Assembly: GCA_940337035.1 (NCBI GenBank)
Contig: CALNHX010003585.1
Location: forward strand, 82,289-146,288
Source: Agriotes lineatus
Taxonomy: Eukaryota > Arthropoda > Insecta > Coleoptera > Elateridae
DNA: 64,000 bases
Reading direction: 5' to 3'
Under the pieces are notes generated by a model. The model was not told the origin of the DNA, ran no database searches, and worked only from the letters and a program-made list of their open reading frames with translations. Made by a program: the position numbers and the translations under genes. Positions within the stretch are counted from its first letter, which is position 1. Each line of letters opens with the position of its first letter. Shown piece after piece: positions 1 to 12,080 of this stretch.

Positions 1-279
1 CATGTACCTTTACGTCGCATAATAATTGAAAGAAGCAACATTAACAGTAGTTGCACATAATTAAATAAAAGTTAGATAGGATGTAATTAGGATCTGTTTA
101 TTATATGTATTTGTTTATGTAAGTGGGAAATATCATTAGAACGCGACATGCAAAGAATTAATTTGAGAATATTAAATAAGACGTTACACTTGTGTTGAAA
201 AGGGTTTAGTTTTGAGGAATTGGCTTCTTTTACATATAGAGATTTATTTTACCTTCCGTAACCATACTAATCAATCACA

Positions 280-1025
280 ATGGATATTGATAGGTTGTTA
301 GTGGATGAACTATACTACGAATTACGAATACGGGGTGTTGTTTGGAAAGGAAATATGATAGAAAAGCGTAAATTGCACAGAGCTCGTGTTGGGTTGGAAA
401 AATCGGGAAATGATTCTTTCCCGGAAGCAGAAATGAATAATGTGAAAGAATTAATTATATGCAATAGGAAGCTTGATATTCTTGTAGAAGAGATATTACC
501 AACTGAGTCATTTGTTAGGGGTAGTAATAATTATAAAAATATTCAGACCCGCTTCGTACATATTTCAAATCGACTTGAACGGTTAGTTTCTGTGGAACCT
601 TTAACAGATGGGAAAGATGAACTATATAATAAATGTTTAGGGGCTATCGACGATCTCGAGTCCAGATTAGCGTTCGAAAATGAACCTTTAGTTCCTTCTA
701 TTTTACAAGCAGTTAACCTAATGGACCTTGACGATGAGCCGTCACAAACCAATCAATCACAAATACACTTTAGTAATTCAAATTTGATTGATAATCAACA
801 TTTTCAAATTTTACCGACACCTATTGGTATTAACAGCACTAAAATTATTGACGCTCCTCCACGTTATAACAATTATCTTCCAATGAATAAATGGAACATT
901 CGTTTTGATGGGCAATCGGGACTTTCTAGTTTTTAGAGCGTGTTGAAGAATTGCGAATGGCCCGTGGGGCTACAAAGGAACAACTTTTTACTTCCGCTGT
1001 TGAATTTTTACAGAATATCCTTTGA
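280..1025 (+). pseudogene. gag: gag remnant of a Ty3/gypsy-type LTR retrotransposon, frameshifted
   Basis: An open frame of 218 codons starts at the ATG at 280 and stops at 934-936. Its C-terminal part (MNKWNIRFDGQSGLSSF) matches the start of the capsid segment of many insect LTR-element Gag proteins: a Trp and Phe, then a Gly/Ser-rich turn. The match continues in another frame after the stop (LERVEELRMARG and following, to a stop at 1023-1025), so a small indel near 930 broke the frame. No zinc knuckle, protease or RT follows, and the similarity ends at about 1025. Bases 1-279 are AT-rich and may be its leader, but I see no LTR boundary or primer site there. The gag call is by recognition of the capsid motif; the superfamily is less sure. 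Confidence 0.6.
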
Positions 1026-1586
1026 GTAGTGTAGTTAGGCGGGTCCTGGACCACTTTTGACCTTGAAGTTTTTTAAGGTCACGAAGAGGTGGCGAGGTCA
1101 AGGTAACGTGGCGAGGCCATTGACCTCAAGGTAATGCGCCACTTCCGGTTCCTACCATGAATTTTGGGGCTAAAAGTCTAATTTTGATTTTTTTTCAAAA
1201 ATATGGAAAAACAAGGTTTGCCCCCGCTTATCAGAATTTTCCCAGGTTCAACCGCATGTGAGCCATTGTCTGAGAATGCAGAATTGTCGAGACCTGCAGA
1301 TGTGGGCGTCTGGCCGGATGTTATTGTCTACACCGGATGTTATTGGCTGCGCATTTAAACAATGAAGTCATCGTTTAAAAATCTGCACGACCGCTAAAAA
1401 TAATTGATTAAAGTCTTTGTCTAGAAATGTTTTGCTGAATGTAATTAATAAACTCCATTATCAGATAAACCCGATGTTATTGTCTAGGGGTTCAAACCTG
1501 TTCAGACCTGTTAAAGCTTACGCTTCGTTTCACTTTGTCGTGCAGGTAATGTTTGAATAGATAGCGAATCTATCACAGACGGAGTT
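1026..1586. other. Non-coding stretch with clustered AGGTCA half-sites
   Basis: No coding signal. Four AGGTCA-type half-sites in both orientations lie between 1058 and about 1130 (TGACCTTGA at 1058-1066, AAGGTCA at 1075-1081, AGGTCA at 1095-1100, TGACCTCAAGG from 1121). The word GGATGTTATTG occurs twice near 1315-1345, and a close variant lies near 1472. Origin unknown. Confidence 0.4.
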
Positions 1587-2745
1587 TGTTACGCCCATTT
1601 TGACATTTTCCTATTTATTAATTGAAATAATTAGTCAGATTTGGCAATTTACTTATTCTCTAAATATACAGTACTTCATCTATAGTTAGGCAACCCAAAT
1701 ACCTTCAGCCTCAATTTTGAATTAAAAGGAACACTTTGTTATCAGTTCTGCACATACAATCTGCACCTATAGTTTTTCTTCCTTTTTTCGAATTTGACTT
1801 TGACATTGATAACCTGGGATCGTGAACTGCTCTGGCCAATTTGCATTCCATTCTTTTCCATCGTTTCGATCGTTGAAGTTTGTGCCCTAGGGACCTTTTG
1901 CTTTGCTGGCTTTGGTTATAGCCGTCCTCGTCGTTTTGAGGGATTTTTGGAGGCAAGGCGCCCTTTGGAACGTTCTGGAAGCCGTTGGGAGTTGCTGCCA
2001 GCGTTCGTTCGCTTCTGTTGCGGTTTTGGAATGGGCTCTTCTCGATCAAATGGAGCGTTAGGCTGTTCGTCACCATTCGCAGGTTTGTTACGATTTCTTT
2101 TGGTCAGCGTGTTGCTTATCTGGAAATTTGTAATTTTTAGCCAACTATTCTATGCCAAGGAAATGCTTTAATTAGTTATACGCCATGGAATTGCGTTTTT
2201 AAACGCCCTGGAATTGAGTTTTATTACCTGGATTGGTCCTGTTCGTCGTCGTGCATTTGGTTTTGCCTGGATCGTGCGGTGCTCCACGAGCCGGCTGGCC
2301 GCTTGCCTCTGTAGCCGAGATTTGCAGTCGTTCCCCCTGCGAGCGCTGCCCATTAGCACACTGGGGCAAAGCCGTCCTCTCTGGCCACGCACCTGGACTC
2401 TTGCATCTCCTCCAACAGCTCGGCCTCCACGTGCCGTATGCATCTGAGGTTTTGTAATGTTTTAATTTGCATTGTTCGTTTATTTGAATTGCTTTTGAAC
2501 TGTTTTGTATGACCTTCCGAACTGCCATTTTAGAGTTTTTGTGCATATCGATTTTTGGTGTTAATTTGAGCTACTAGATATGGGATTAATTAGTTTACTT
2601 ACCTCTGTGCATAGCAGCCATGTGTAATTTTGTTATGATTTGGCTTTGGGGCTGCTTTTGCAATCACTGTAGTTTATTTGACGTCGCGTATTGCAAAATA
2701 ACCAGTACAACTTTCGCCAAAAGGTAAGGCCGACCGTCTATCTTT
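1587..2745 (+). repeat. LTR-like repeat family A, copy 1 (shorter)
   Basis: Starts TGTTACGCCCATTTTGACAT and shares its first ~120 bp with the copy beginning at 6916. The far ends also match: ACAACTTTCGCCAAAAGGTA at about 2707 and 8942. The middle parts differ in length (about 1.16 kb here, 2.07 kb there), so this copy is internally deleted or diverged. The TGTTACG start resembles the LTR start of the element at 14044-19886 read on its own strand. The purine-leaning CAGACGGAGTT just before 1587 could be a remnant polypurine tract. Open frames inside (for example 1794-2171) look incidental. Confidence 0.55.
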
Positions 2746-3603
2746 CCTTACTTCCCATTTTAAACTTGGTGTGAGCTGCTGGTGCCTAGACTGTGTGCTT
2801 GATTTATGGGCTAATTAGTGTAGCCTCGCTCCGTTTCGTTTTGAGGAGGATCTACAAAGTACATGTGTTCTTTAAGACGTTCGTATTTAATTTGGTAGTA
2901 CTTACGTCATTCGCAAATTGCGGATTCGTTTGAGGTCAGCATCCCCCTTGCACTTTTATGGCTGCCCGTCATTACTCAAGCCATTTACTGTCGGATGCCA
3001 TTTTCCTGTCGGATACGATCTTGGGAGAGTTTGGACGCTTCCTGCGAGAGGGCAAACTCCTCCCTGAAGAAGCTTAGCATTCACCGTTCGGCTGCACTCT
3101 GCGGCCATCCAAACCGTCGATTTGGGCTCCTGAAACTATCGAGTTGTCAAGGAATTCTGCTATTCCTATGAGCTACGCTAGAGAGTGTAGCACTGCACTC
3201 ACCTGCGACATATTCACCGCCCCCTCGGCCCGCTCGGCCTTCCGCTGCGTCTGCCGAACCCCTCGCTGCTTCAGCCGTCTTCGCCCCCTCAAGCCAACAG
3301 GAAGGTTAGGATCCGACATGTTTTTACTACAGGAAAATTGATTTTACTGCCACCAGCGAGCGCAAATTTTGTGACACACAACTTTGATTGAGCAAATTTA
3401 CTTGCATTTTTTTAGGAATTGATTGCTATTTGCTGGTTATTAATAGTCAAATCTTTTTGCGATAATAATTTTTAAGATACTTTATATCAATTTGAAAGAA
3501 ATTTTTATTTGATATATATTAGCGGAGGCGCATTGCCTGTAAGACTAATTTCACTTTCGTTGGTAATGCAGCAATTTATTTACTTCTTGTGTTAGCGCCT
3601 TGG
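2746..3603. other. Unassigned sequence after repeat A copy 1
   Basis: Moderately GC-rich, without recognisable protein similarity; a 65-codon frame at 3144-3341 has no family features. This may be leader or interior sequence of the element that owned repeat A, because the composition changes to AT-rich only after about 3360. Confidence 0.3.
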
Positions 3604-3627
3604 TTTTAAGAACACTATGTAAATAAA

Positions 3628-3860
3628 TATTTTATAGAATTTGGAAAACCAAAGAAAATATTAGCAGATAATACAACTCAACTTTTAAAAACTCAAGCTT
3701 TATATATACAATAATACAGCAAGGCATAAAAGTTGGTTTTTGCAGTATAAGACATATGCCAATCCGGTAGAGAGATATTTAAGAGAGGTAATAAAATACT
3801 TTGGTTCCAACGAGCATAGATGTAGCAGAGATCTGGCAAATACATAGACTATAGAAGATA
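3628..3860 (+). pseudogene. Integrase-core remnant of a Ty3/gypsy-type element
   Basis: Translation gives FGKPKKILADNTTQLLK, then after small disruptions IKVGFCSI and ERYLREVIKYF. This matches the part of the retroelement integrase core around the second catalytic Asp (consensus ILaDNGtQF) and the third, Glu-bearing motif (PQSNPxER). Here the DNG is DNT and the NPxER region is mutated. Frameshifts and stops make it non-functional. The first ~128 bp recur at 6609-6735. It may come from the same lost element as the gag at 280, but they are separated by repeat A and nothing links them directly. Confidence 0.6.
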
Positions 3861-4014
3861 AAGAGCTTACAAAGCTTACAAAGCGAGTCTATTAACCGTC
3901 AACTTAAAACAACACACATATTAAAGGGGGGTAGTAATATAAAATATACCTGCTACTTACAGAGTTAATAAAAATTGAATCATTAATAATAATAAAATTT
4001 GTAAACAGACAGTA

Positions 4015-6092
4015 TGTTACCGCTAATTACCGATACTCTGGTGGTAAAGGGGGGGGGGCGGGAAGCAAGAGCGGACGGCTTCTCAGCCAGAGGAGGGCGT
4101 GGGTTAAAATCGGAGACTCAAAGCTTCAGCTAAAAATAAAATAAATGGGCGCCAGGTAGCAGGTAACCCATCTCTTTGCTAATCGCACATATAGGCATAC
4201 GATAAGATGCGCTACCAAACACTTCCTGAAAAAGAGGTACGGCAAGGGAGCATAAATGAAATTCACTGGCCTAAGTAACGATTCAGTATAATAAGCAAAT
4301 AGTAAATGGGGATCCACAAGTATTTTACACAATAATTACTACGGTATATTCCACACAGTATCTCAATAAGGAGACCATATCACAGTACAATAAATATCAA
4401 GGGTGGCTTGAGGCTAAACTCACCACAGTACAGCCAGTTACATATACAAGGGCATCAAGTGAAGTTAGCGGGCGGGCCCAGAATTAATAAAATTTCACGC
4501 AGTATGTATATAGTGCTAATTAACAGTATTAAAAAAAGATTACAAGATTGATACAAAATTTGGCCAAATGCATTACTAAATAAGCACTTCAGAAGAGCTC
4601 GGCGTAATTATTAAATTGAAAGATAAATTTAGTAGGTAGGTTGAATTTAACTGAACACCCTGTATGCACGGTTCCTCTCTTAATTAAATAATGATCAATT
4701 CAAATTAACGTCGTCGCGGACCGACAAGATCTTGCGATGGTACCACCAAGCGATTTTGCGAGTAATGCAATGTACTCTGCATTAAAACGGCCGAGGGGCG
4801 AGCATTAACAATAATTCCTTGCAAGGCTGGGCGACAAAGGGTAGCCTAATTCAATGGTGTAATAAATAACACTTAAAATCGGAAAGGATAAACCTTCTTG
4901 CATTTGACTTCACAATGCGAATATAATACCGTTACACATTATTCCGCACACGGCGGTACAATACAACTCCGATAAAACTTAGCCCGAGTTCGGATTCAAC
5001 CTACAATTGCGATAAAACTAGGCCGAATTTAGAGTCATTTTCGCCTAAATGACCTAATCGGCTATTTACTGTGCAGAAGAGCTACCGCTAAAACTGATTT
5101 GCTGAAGGCAAAATCAATCATCGCATGCAGGTGAGTTCATAGCTTTAAAAACACACATTAAAACAAACGAGAGTCTATCGAGCACCTTGCAGCGTTGCCA
5201 CGCAAACGGCCCAAGGGGGCACCTGTAGCCCGAGAGTTCGAAACGGAAATATTAAACTGACAGACCTTTGGCAGTGGACTTCTCTTCCGCTGCAGATGTT
5301 AAAAACAGGGGGGGCCAAGGACTACGAGGTGGCCAAGCGATCACCAGGCAGCTGAGGGGGCCACAGTCAGCGAAAGTCGTCACCAGGCTGGCGGCTACGT
5401 GACCACACGGCGATAGCTGCGTTCCCAGCAGGATTAGCTCGGTAGCCTTGCTCCCAACGAGGAAAAATTCGACAGGCACGCTCCCGTCGAGTAAAAGCTG
5501 AAAGGCAAGTAGCCATGGAGATACACCGAATAAGTCCAAATAATTCACCTACCCGTTCCAGGTTTCTACGGCTGTTCAACGCCAAAGTGAAAACATGTGC
5601 CCTGCTAGAGCGGAATCCCCAAACAATATTCGGGCTGGAATTCGCCAAAAATGCAACTCACAAAGCCTAATTCCGAACTTCCATGGAGTTCACGACACAA
5701 AACGGCACAATTCCAAATTAGGATGCCAACGAAAAAGCCTGATTAAGGTACGTCATCAAAACGTAAATTTCGAAGCACCTAGCTTTTGCAGCACAGGATG
5801 GCGGAATGTCAAGATGGTTCCTCAAAAACTGATAACGAATATCAAATTTTGGGGAAAGGGTAAATGCAACTCGAAATGCATGAGGTGAAGTCTACACTGC
5901 AGGGGCATTTGAACCCATAATATCGACCGAATGGCTTACTTAGCTTGCAACAAAACTGTCAGACGATCTGAATGCTCAAAGATAATGCAGGGAAAATCAT
6001 ACCTGAAGAAAGACATGGTGAAAAGTTAATTTTAACCGAGATTAGGGCAAATAATTAGGAGAATAGCTAAAAATGAATTTTGAACCGTAACA
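4015..6092 (-). mobile_element. Solo LTR of a long-LTR retrotransposon (family B)
   Basis: Begins TGTTACCGC, ends CCGTAACA, and is bounded by a perfect 4-bp duplication, AGTA (4011-4014 and 6093-6096). It is a diverged relative of the paired 2045-bp LTRs at 14044-16088 and 17842-19886: shared landmarks include CGGCTTCTCAGCC near the left end and AATTTTGAACCGTAACA versus ACTTTTGAACCGTAACA at the right. It stands alone with no partner LTR, the signature of LTR-LTR recombination. Orientation is taken from the complete copy, whose primer site lies on the minus strand. Open frames inside are incidental. Confidence 0.8.
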
Positions 6093-6608
6093 AGTAATAT
6101 TAATCTAAAATTGAATTAGGTGAAATTAAGTATTTATCAAATATTATTAATAACTTTGTTAAAACGTATGATAAAGGCAGTTATTAATTACTTAATAATA
6201 AATACAATTGTCCTATATCTGGTATTACAGTTATTCACGGTTTATGTCTGAATCTGATTTTAATAGTCGAATAGAGTCGAATAACTAAGGTTATTACAAT
6301 TACATGCTCAATACTGTAGACAAAAGGTAAGATTAAAAACAAAAAAAATATTAAAATTAAACCCTGAGAATAAGAATTAAATTAAATAAAGCCAAATAAA
6401 AGCTATTTGACCACAGCAATATATATTAGTAAAAAATGCTCTAATTAATAAGGATGCTATACATGATACCCAATGGTGAGAAGGCAGTTTCATTTTATTT
6501 GCCCAATAAAAAACTTATCTAGATTTGTTAGAAATCAAATACATAAGAGAAAATCTCAAACTTGTTTAAATCATTTTGTAACTAAACAATCACATTAGAA
6601 TAAATTAA
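6093..6608. other. AT-rich unassigned stretch
   Basis: Very AT-rich, no coding signal and no inverted repeat recognised. It lies between the solo LTR and the second integrase fragment, so it is probably host sequence or the interior of the older element that the solo LTR entered. Confidence 0.3.
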
Positions 6609-6735
6609 TATTTTATAGAATTCGGAAAACCAAAGAAAATATTAGCAGATAATACAACTTATTTTAAAAACCCCGAGGTTTAAGAATACAATAATACAGC
6701 AAGGCATAAAAGTTGGTTTTTGCAGTATAAAACAT
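6609..6735 (+). pseudogene. Second copy of the integrase-core fragment
   Basis: About 127 bp closely match 3628-3755 (same FGKPKKILADN reading, same TGCAGTATAA end), followed by unrelated sequence. Too short and disrupted to encode anything. It shows that this element existed here as at least two copies or was locally duplicated. Confidence 0.55.
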
Positions 6736-6915
6736 CGGCAAGCCGATCCAAAACTGGTATTAAGCTAACACATATAAGTACGGCGTAGTCTTAAATAGCA
6801 GAATTTTATAATACAAAACGGAGCAATCAAAGAGTCGTCTGTTGATCGTATTTAGCCACCCAGCATTTTTCAGTTTATAAGTTATCTTATCATCTCTTTT
6901 TTCAGTGTTGCAGGT

Positions 6916-8990
6916 TGTTACGCTCATTTTGACATTTTCCTATTTATTGATTGAAATAAATTAGTCAGATTTGGTTATTTGCTTTATTTTCCTAAAAATA
7001 CCATACTTTACTTGGGATAGGCAACTTTGTTAACATCTACCTTTAATTTCAAACTTAATGCTACACTGCTGTTATCAGTTCAGAGCACTCTGCATTCTTT
7101 AGTTTTTACGTTGGCCAACTTTCCAATTTTTGGGAACTTTGATAAGCTGAATTGGGCTGGTTTGGAGCATTTTTCGGCCATTTCCTGGCAAGTCTTGCGT
7201 TGTGAAAGTTGGAATTGCTTCCTATGGGGGGCTAGTCTCGCGGCTTTTGGAAGCCATCTTCATAGTTGGAAGGATTTAGAGGCTCCGCATCCCCTGCTGG
7301 AATGTTCCGGAGATTGGTATTGGTGTCTCCGGCATTCGTTTCGTCACAGACGGATTTCTTGGGACGTTCACACTTCGCACGCTTGGCTTAACGAGTTGGC
7401 TGCACAACATCTTAAGGTTCGTACATGGTGTTTGCCTACGTTTCCTTCTTTTGAACGCCGTAATCTATTTGGGAAAATTTGTATGTTTAGCCATTAATTT
7501 GGGATCGCATTATGGATTGCATTTGCTACTGAGTTTTGGATCCACCCAGGAAAATGCTTTGTTAATTGGAATTGGTTCGCTTACCTCGTTTGGGTACTAT
7601 GTGTATTGAGGCATTTGGTACTGGCATCGCCTACTCGCCACCCTCCCTGCGACGCTCGTTATGCTGTCGGAAGTCGGCCCCTGCTCCGTATGACCTTGGC
7701 GCACCAGGTGCTTCGGAGAAGCTGTTGGCCTGTATTCGGCCCTGGAAAGCAGCATGTGAGAATCGTATGTAACATGACTTAATGTGTGGTACTAGCGTAA
7801 CAACCGCTTAGCTAATTGTAGGCATTTCATATAGTAGTATTTGCATTGTAGGATTATTTGTGTGTAACTTGCATTAGGGCATATTTTGCTTACCGTTGGA
7901 TTGCAGTAAATGTGATGAAGGCCGTTTTGAACTGGGCCCTGTAACATGACAAAACATTCAGATATGCTGTTGAACTATTTTAAGACAGTTTAGCTTACCT
8001 AGATCATAGGCTAGCTGTACTCTTACACAACTTTGGCCACTGCATTTGACAAACTTAATTGCAGAGGTTAGTTTCTTGAATGTCATTAGGGTGTAAGGTG
8101 TAGGGTTGTAACTAGTGAACAGCTCACGGTAGTTTAATGCTCAAATTTCGGATACTCGTAAATCGTTTTGGGCTATTTGTGATTTTAGCTTTTGTTAGGA
8201 GCATAATTCAAGCCGTTGCTTTTATTAGTCATATATAAGAACTTGAGTTTAAAACAGAAACCGCCACGCCCTGTATGATCATACAACCGTAACAGCGGGC
8301 TTCGAGCCTTTGAAATCTTGATGTCACATTTAAATTGTAAGCTAACATTTGAGGTTGTAGTTAGCATTTTTGCTTGCATAGCTCTAGTTTTCGCAGCACT
8401 CTGCCTCACAGTATGCGTGCGAATCATTGTACTTGTGTTGCCAATTGGGTAGCAACTTATTTTCTTTATTCGTGATAGATTATAGCCCAGGATGTCCTAC
8501 TTTTAGCCTTTGATTGATTTATATGAAATGTATTGATGCAGTGCCTTTGCCGATTTTAACGTGTTTATTGTTGATGTACTGGTTTGTATATTGTTATTTG
8601 TTTATTGCTGCGCTTTCGATTTGTTCGTATAGTGTTTGATTTTGTTTGATGATTTGCCTGTTTGTGTTTGATTTGCTCTTGTGTTATTTTGTGTGATGCA
8701 CTATAGTACTGAATCTATTAATAAAGCTGTGATATTTTTATTGGTCGTTGCTATTTTGTTCATCTTGCTGGTTTTTATCTTCGACCTTGTGTAAGGTCCG
8801 GCACAAGGAATTGGATCTGAGTCGAGGACCTGGCGCCCACTCCTTTCTTTTTTTTGTATTCTTTTCAGCATAGTTGGAACCTCGACCCTCGCGACTAGCT
8901 AGCCCATTAGGCCGATAGTTACCAGCCGGCAAAATATCTAGTACAACTTTCGCCAAAAGGTAAGGCCGACCCTCTATCTTCCCTGACAGG
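6916..8990 (+). repeat. LTR-like repeat family A, copy 2, with primer-site-like sequence
   Basis: Starts TGTTACGCTCATTTTGACAT and matches copy 1 (1587) at both ends. At 8831 it contains TGGCGCCCACTCC, a Lys-type tRNA primer-binding start, so 6916 to about 8825 is plausibly a 5' LTR followed by leader. The leader ends abruptly at about 8990, with no gag. A 156-codon frame (7027-7497) shows no family features and I do not call it a gene. Confidence 0.5.
8831..8843 (+). other. Primer-binding-site-like sequence (tRNA-Lys type)
   Basis: TGGCGCCCACTCC resembles the primer sites of the other LTR elements here, which begin TGGCGCCC (51305, and the minus strand of 17813-17832). It fits a 5' LTR ending just upstream, though the exact LTR end is not visible. 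Confidence 0.4.
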
Positions 8991-9329
8991 CTGTATGCGA
9001 TCAGTTTTACGTTAATTAGTAATATTCTCTCTGGTTACATGGGATACTTTCGATATTAATATCTCATTAATTATTAACTTTCGGCTTATAGTTGGTTAAC
9101 AATTTTTTAAGAGTAATATCCTAAACTGTCAAACTAATTTAAAAAAATACACGGTATTCTGTAAGAAAAACTAAAAATAATTAAACTTTGGGTTTAATCG
9201 GAAGGCGGATATTTCTGTTCGTACCCTTAAATATGTTAAAAATCATTTAACTCTTCTATATAACAGTTTTTTCTATCTCCCATAACAATGGAAAAAATGA
9301 ACTGGTCCTTAATTTACAATCACCCTGTA

Positions 9330-9684
9330 CATTGCTTAAATTTTCAACATCAGTTCTGAAATATCTACATTCCGGCATAATTAAAGATTTAAAGAAGTCG
9401 TCTAACGCCAGAGTAAATAATTTTGGTTATATAACATCCTCCTGTCTAATAGCTCTCCGTATGAAAGAATACGTCAAATTCAGTGCTTATTCGGTTTATA
9501 TTTATAAATAACCATATAGTTGTGGTAGTAGCAAAATTATTCGATAATACTTTAAATCACTTCTGTTTCATTTTTCTACAAGACTGTTAGATCATTGGTC
9601 CAATTCTTGTTAATTTCTGGTTAAAGACCTAATTTATATTCCCAGTATCACTTTCTATCCGTTCTCGATAATTTTTCTTAGATG
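9330..9684 (-). pseudogene. LINE reverse-transcriptase remnant
   Basis: On the minus strand the frame reads FCYYHNY, then RRAIRQEDVI*PKLFTLALDDFFKSLI with one stop. This matches the RT core segment whose consensus is GVRQGDxISPKLFxxxLexvFk in LINE-type elements: the GVRQGD is degraded to AIRQED and the Ser before Pro is lost to a stop. The similarity stops at the hAT-like insertion at 9685. Minus-strand sequence beyond that element (about 12081-12150; translation includes ILAVRLSNL) may be the next part of the same RT. Confidence 0.5.
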
Positions 9685-9692
9685 TATAGCGA

Positions 9693-12072
9693 CAGTGGCG
9701 TAACTAAGATTTTGCTCTGGGGGGTGTTCTGGGAGAGTGATCAACCTTATTACAATAAGAATTTTAAAAAATTGAGCGTACCATAAAGTATAGTTGATTT
9801 AATTTTTTAGGACTTGCGGTATGCCTTGATTTAACTTCTTGGCAGTGTAGACCACCTAGTTACATTTAAGAATTTACTAAGTGATATTACAGACGTCTAT
9901 TTAAATAGGTAAATAAATTAGCTAGTGTGGCATTTTATTTGCTTATGAACCAAAAGAAGTCAGAAATAATTATTTGTTAAATAAATAATAGCTTAGATTG
10001 CTTGTAAAACAAAATTGCAAGATATGCCTGTTCTTGCAATAACTCTAACCTATGAAAATATTAAATGCCATTTTGTCTGTAAAAAATTAGTTAAATTGAC
10101 ACCAATATAATAAAAAATGAAGTAATACATGTATGTATGTATTATCGATAACCTCATTTACTTTGCGGTGTAGAGGCTGGTGCTTTATGCGCTTGCATCT
10201 GGCAGTACAATGCTCAATTTGCCCTGCATTCGGGATACAACGTTAGAGCGCCTTTTGTGCTTGCCCAGCAACCATTGTGTGAGGTGTTTATCATGGTGAT
10301 GTATTTTGTTACGGTCTAAATCGACTTTAACGACACCGCGCCGTCTCATACAAAAATCGCGTAAAAGCTAAACGGCCGGTGCGGACGATAATTCTCACAA
10401 AATTGGGACAGATGACGCACCTGGGACGGCTGCCCTGCCCGTAACAAGATATGCCGGCTAAACATCAGTGGAGCGAGGGTTGGTCCTACACGAAATTACC
10501 TACGGGCAACGACCTAAGGGACGGTAAACAATGGCAAAATAAATTGGGCGTTACCCGGTTTCATCAATGAGAACGAAAATGCCAAGATAGAGCCACTATG
10601 AAACCGGGAAATCAATGAACCTACCTTCCAACTTTACACCTTGGCGAAATCCAAAGCTAAACGGGGATAGAATATTTGTGCACAGCCTCACGACTCCCGA
10701 CACTGCAGCGACAAGCGCCCTAACTTACCTACGACGCTTAAGAATTCTCTTTCCAGGCTCCACAGTACATAAATCTGACACAGTATATAATTTAACCTAA
10801 AAATAAGCATGCACAAACACGTGCGGAAATCATAAGGCAACGTTCAGTAAACCGATCTATTGGTCTAAGCAAATGGTCTAATAGGTACAACGGCGCCGAG
10901 CTGGTCAGCGTACACAATGAAAACACAACATAATAAAGGGCCAAACCTATAACCCCAGCTGGGGACGCTTTACCACTAATCGACCAAACTACAGGCGAGA
11001 TAATAAAAGTTAGCACACAGCCAAGTTAAATAGTTTACAGGCGGCCTCAAAAAGAGGTGGCCGTTTAGCAAGTAGGCACATGAATTATTAGGAAACAAAT
11101 AAGTTGATTAGTTTACAGGCGGCCTCAAAAAGGGGTGCCGTTCAGCAAATAGGTACATAAATTATTAGCAAACAAATGAGTTGATTACTTATTACAAGCT
11201 ACACACACCTTATTGGTTGGTTTTGCCTGGCGTGCGTTGTGATTGTCGGGGAGCCCGCCACTGCAGCGAGCGGACTTCAGCCATAAGCGTGGGTGTCGTG
11301 CGGTCCGAAAATTCTTTTAATTGGCAGGTACTGATGTGAAATCCTCACGGGGAAACAAGATAAACGGTCAAGACCGAAATTTTAGCCCGTTCTGCAGACT
11401 AAATCTCAACGTATCGGAAAGATGGCCCAAACGGCCCTCGAACACTTGCAAAACGGCGGTCATTCAATAAACCGGACACGCACAACCCCAAACAAACACC
11501 ACCTAACGCCAAGACGGCTCGTGACGAACTCCGCGAAGCCAAGCCAACGTGCTTCCCGCCAAACGCGCTCTGTCGCCTCACCACCTGCAGCCAATCCCGA
11601 AGCAGACGATCTCACGAGACCCAACAGATGGGCTGCGATGGAATGAAATTATTTAGAAAAATCTCACACTTGCTCTTATGGACTGTGCTACAAATTTGAT
11701 CAAACAAACACGCTTTAACGTGACGAAACAATCCAGGGGCAAATAAGATGGCTTGAGACCAGAGCTGCTAATCGAACCTTCTTGCGAAAAGCATATTCTT
11801 AAAAATGCCAAATAAGCCACAAAAAGTAATTATCAACGACAGAAAATTACAGCGGCCGTTATAACTGCTTGTACACAAACTGATGAACTATTGAGATTGA
11901 AAATACGACAGGAAAAGCCTATATACAAGCAGAGTCAGGATGTTTGAACTGAAAATACTCCAAAATGTCGCATATTAGTAAAATTTATAAATGTTAAGAT
12001 GAATTTTAGTTATTCCTAAAGCCTCTGGGGGGTGTTCCGACACCCATATCACCCCCCTTAGTTACGCCACTG
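9693..12072. mobile_element. hAT-like DNA transposon, non-autonomous (2.4 kb)
   Basis: Terminal inverted repeats CAGTGGCGTAACTAAG (9693 onward) and CTTAGTTACGCCACTG (to 12072) are perfect over 16 bp. Just inside, both ends carry CTCTGGGGGGTGTTC-type sequence in the same orientation. Flanks are an 8-bp target duplication with one mismatch, TATAGCGA (9685-9692) versus TATAACGA (12073-12080), which fits the hAT superfamily. No transposase frame is recognisable, so it would need an enzyme from elsewhere. The interior includes a GC-richer block (about 10300-11650) and a 78-bp tandem pair, perhaps captured or nested material. Confidence 0.8.
11031..11186. repeat. Tandem duplication, 78-bp unit x 2
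   Basis: Two adjacent units starting at 11031 and 11109, each beginning TAGTTTACAGGCGGCCTC and ending in an AAGTTGATTA-like word; a few substitutions and one indel separate them. Inside the hAT-like element. Confidence 0.75.
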
Positions 12073-12080
12073 TATAACGA

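Noticed and set aside
1794..2171. 125-codon frame in repeat A copy 1 and its antisense partner
   Set aside because: Overlapping frames on both strands, no recognisable domains, not shared with copy 2.
7027..7497. 156-codon frame in repeat A copy 2
   Set aside because: No family motifs, not open in the matching part of copy 1, and lies within an LTR-like repeat.
10310..10446. Short unit from TGTTACGG to CCGTAACA inside the hAT-like element as a tiny LTR
   Set aside because: No flanking duplication and no further similarity to the long LTRs; a chance pair of short words cannot be excluded.
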